A DNA stretch of 41,495 nt from an uncultured Eubacteriales bacterium (GTDB taxonomy: Bacteria > Bacillota > Clostridia > Christensenellales > Aristaeellaceae): contig CADARO010000055.1 of assembly GCA_902790345.1 (NCBI GenBank), forward strand, positions 1-41,495, written 5' to 3'. A program made the translations under genes and the position numbers. Numbering within the stretch: the stretch's first letter is position 1; each line of letters opens with the position of its first letter. The notes beneath the pieces are model-generated. The model was not told the DNA's origin and ran no database searches. It was given only the letters and a program-made list of their open reading frames with translations. Of the stretch, positions 40,490 to 41,495 are shown in pieces.

Positions 40490-41495
40490 ATGCAACGCAA
40501 GGAGAAGTCGCTGGCCGCCCTCATCGCGGCGCTGGCCTGGCCCACCATGGTGGAGCAGGCGCTGGGCGTGGTCGTCCAGTATGTGGATACCGCGATGGTG
40601 GGGCGGATGGGGGCCCACGCCTCCGCCTGCGTGGGGCTCACCGCCTCCACCACCTGGCTGGTGAACTCGCCCCTGTGGGCGCTGGCCACCGGCGTGCTGG
40701 CCTGCACGGCCCGCTATGTGGGCGCGCGGGACGACGAGATGACCCGCCGCACCGCCACCCAGGCCGTGCTGCTGGCGATCATCTCCGGCCTCCTCATCGG
40801 CGCCGTCACCCTGGCCGTGAGCCCGTTTCTGCCCGCCTGGCTGGGGGCGGAGGAGGCCCTCAGGCGGGACGGCAGCCTGTACTTCGCCATCGTGTGCGCG
40901 CCCATGCTGTTCCGGGCGGCGCAGGTGATCTTCTCCGCCGCCATCCGGGCCACCGGCGACACCCGCACGCCCATGTTCATCAACCTGGGCATGAACCTTG
41001 TCAACATCGTGCTCAACGCCCTGTTCATCTTTGAAACGCGGCCCATCAGCATATTGGGCCTTCGCCTGACGGTGCCCGGCCTGGGCTGGGGCGTCATCGG
41101 CGCGGCGGTGGCCACGGCCATCTCCTACGTGTTCGGCGGCGCGGCCATGACAGCTGTGTTTTGGCGCAATCGGTACGTGTCTCCCCGGGGCCGGCGCATC
41201 CGGCTCGACCGGGAGGCCATGATGCCCTGCGTGAAGATCGGCATCCCCGTGGTGGGCACCCGGGTGGCCACCACATTGGGCCACGTGGTGTTCACCTCGC
41301 TGGTCACCTCCCTGGGCACCGTGGCGCTGGCGTCGCACACCATCGCCATCACCGCCGAGGAGGCGTTCTACATCCCCGGCTACGGCATGCAGGCCGCGGC
41401 CTCCACGCTGGCGGGCCAATCCCTGGGGGAGGGAAATCTGAAAAAGCTGCGGCGGGTGTCCATGATGATCATGCTGGCCACCATGCTGATGATGA
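40490..41495 (+). CDS. MATE family efflux transporter (3' end outside window)
   Basis: The first 335 codons of a MATE protein; the gene runs off the right edge. It begins MQRKEKSLAALIAALAWPTM at ATG 40490, with GGAAGGA about ten bases upstream. The first half has QYVDTAMVGRMGAHASACVG, typical MATE helix 1-2, and RAAQVIFSAAIRATGDTRTP at the end of the first bundle, followed by NLVNIVLNALFIF. It is a different subgroup from the MATE at 25093 (which lacks the ATGDTRTP form). The substrate is unknown. Expression may be controlled by the leader hairpin at 40437-40465. Confidence 0.92.
   Translation, partial: MQRKEKSLAALIAALAWPTMVEQALGVVVQYVDTAMVGRMGAHASACVGLTASTTWLVNSPLWALATGVLACTARYVGARDDEMTRRTATQAVLLAIISGLLIGAVTLAVSPFLPAWLGAEEALRRDGSLYFAIVCAPMLFRAAQVIFSAAIRATGDTRTPMFINLGMNLVNIVLNALFIFETRPISILGLRLTVPGLGWGVIGAAVATAISYVFGGAAMTAVFWRNRYVSPRGRRIRLDREAMMPCVKIGIPVVGTRVATTLGHVVFTSLVTSLGTVALASHTIAITAEEAFYIPGYGMQAAASTLAGQSLGEGNLKKLRRVSMMIMLATMLMM

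Overview
The window is chromosomal DNA from a high-GC Firmicute, most likely an uncultured gut-type member of class Clostridia. The evidence is a SAM-I riboswitch in front of metK, strong GGAGG ribosome sites, TTGACA/TATAAT promoters with 17-18 bp spacers, clostridial family content (AzlCD, C69 dipeptidase, FmdB zinc ribbon, heterodimeric ABC exporter) and carbohydrate enzymes typical of gut commensals. I cannot assign a genus. No rRNA, tRNA, phage, IS transposase or CRISPR array is visible.

Layout. 1-2102 (minus): an ABC-2/GldG-type transporter operon whose ATPase has lost consensus motifs; the last gene is cut by the window edge. 2103-5036: a hairpin-rich repeat, a YcaQ-family DNA glycosylase and a C69 dipeptidase. 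5219-6301: an ADP-ribosylglycohydrolase, divergent from the dipeptidase across a duplicated 25-bp sequence. 6418-10482: a MarR regulator with the two halves of a heterodimeric ABC exporter. 10662-12496 (minus): promoter, SAM-I riboswitch, metK and a Nudix hydrolase. 12535-14856 (minus): an SGNH esterase and a secreted propeller-like protein, divergent from dut. 15602-17821: a secreted fusion of a propeller-like region with an extracellular solute-binding domain. 17919-19200: a GH27 alpha-galactosidase broken by an internal deletion, followed by a coupled small zinc protein. 19277-20143: rsmA. 20203-23899 (minus): an amino-acid or peptide ABC importer operon that contains an M20 peptidase.

24165-24758 is a nitroreductase with a palindrome over its -10 box, followed by a MITE-like inverted-repeat element (24783-25068). 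25093-27476 (minus): a MATE pump and a NYN-LOTUS RNA-binding or nuclease protein. 27551-31822 (minus): FmdB-type zinc ribbon, murA, topB and a markedly AT-richer VOC gene. 31988-32692: a YgjP-type metallopeptidase. 32725-35904: a CBM9-like protein, an MGH1-like glycosidase and a GH43 enzyme. 36139-36891: an orphan amino-acid binding protein. 36983-39726 (minus): parA, parB, azlC, azlD. 39901-40345: no convincing gene, but a promoter, a run of tetraloop hairpins and a terminator-like stem that suggest a structured non-coding RNA of about 400 nt. The window ends inside a second MATE gene preceded by a terminator-like leader hairpin.

The best candidates for something undescribed are the structured RNA at 39936-40345, a short tract placed directly after three different stop codons, two hairpins directly before start codons or in leaders (15555 and 40437), and the propeller/solute-binding fusion.
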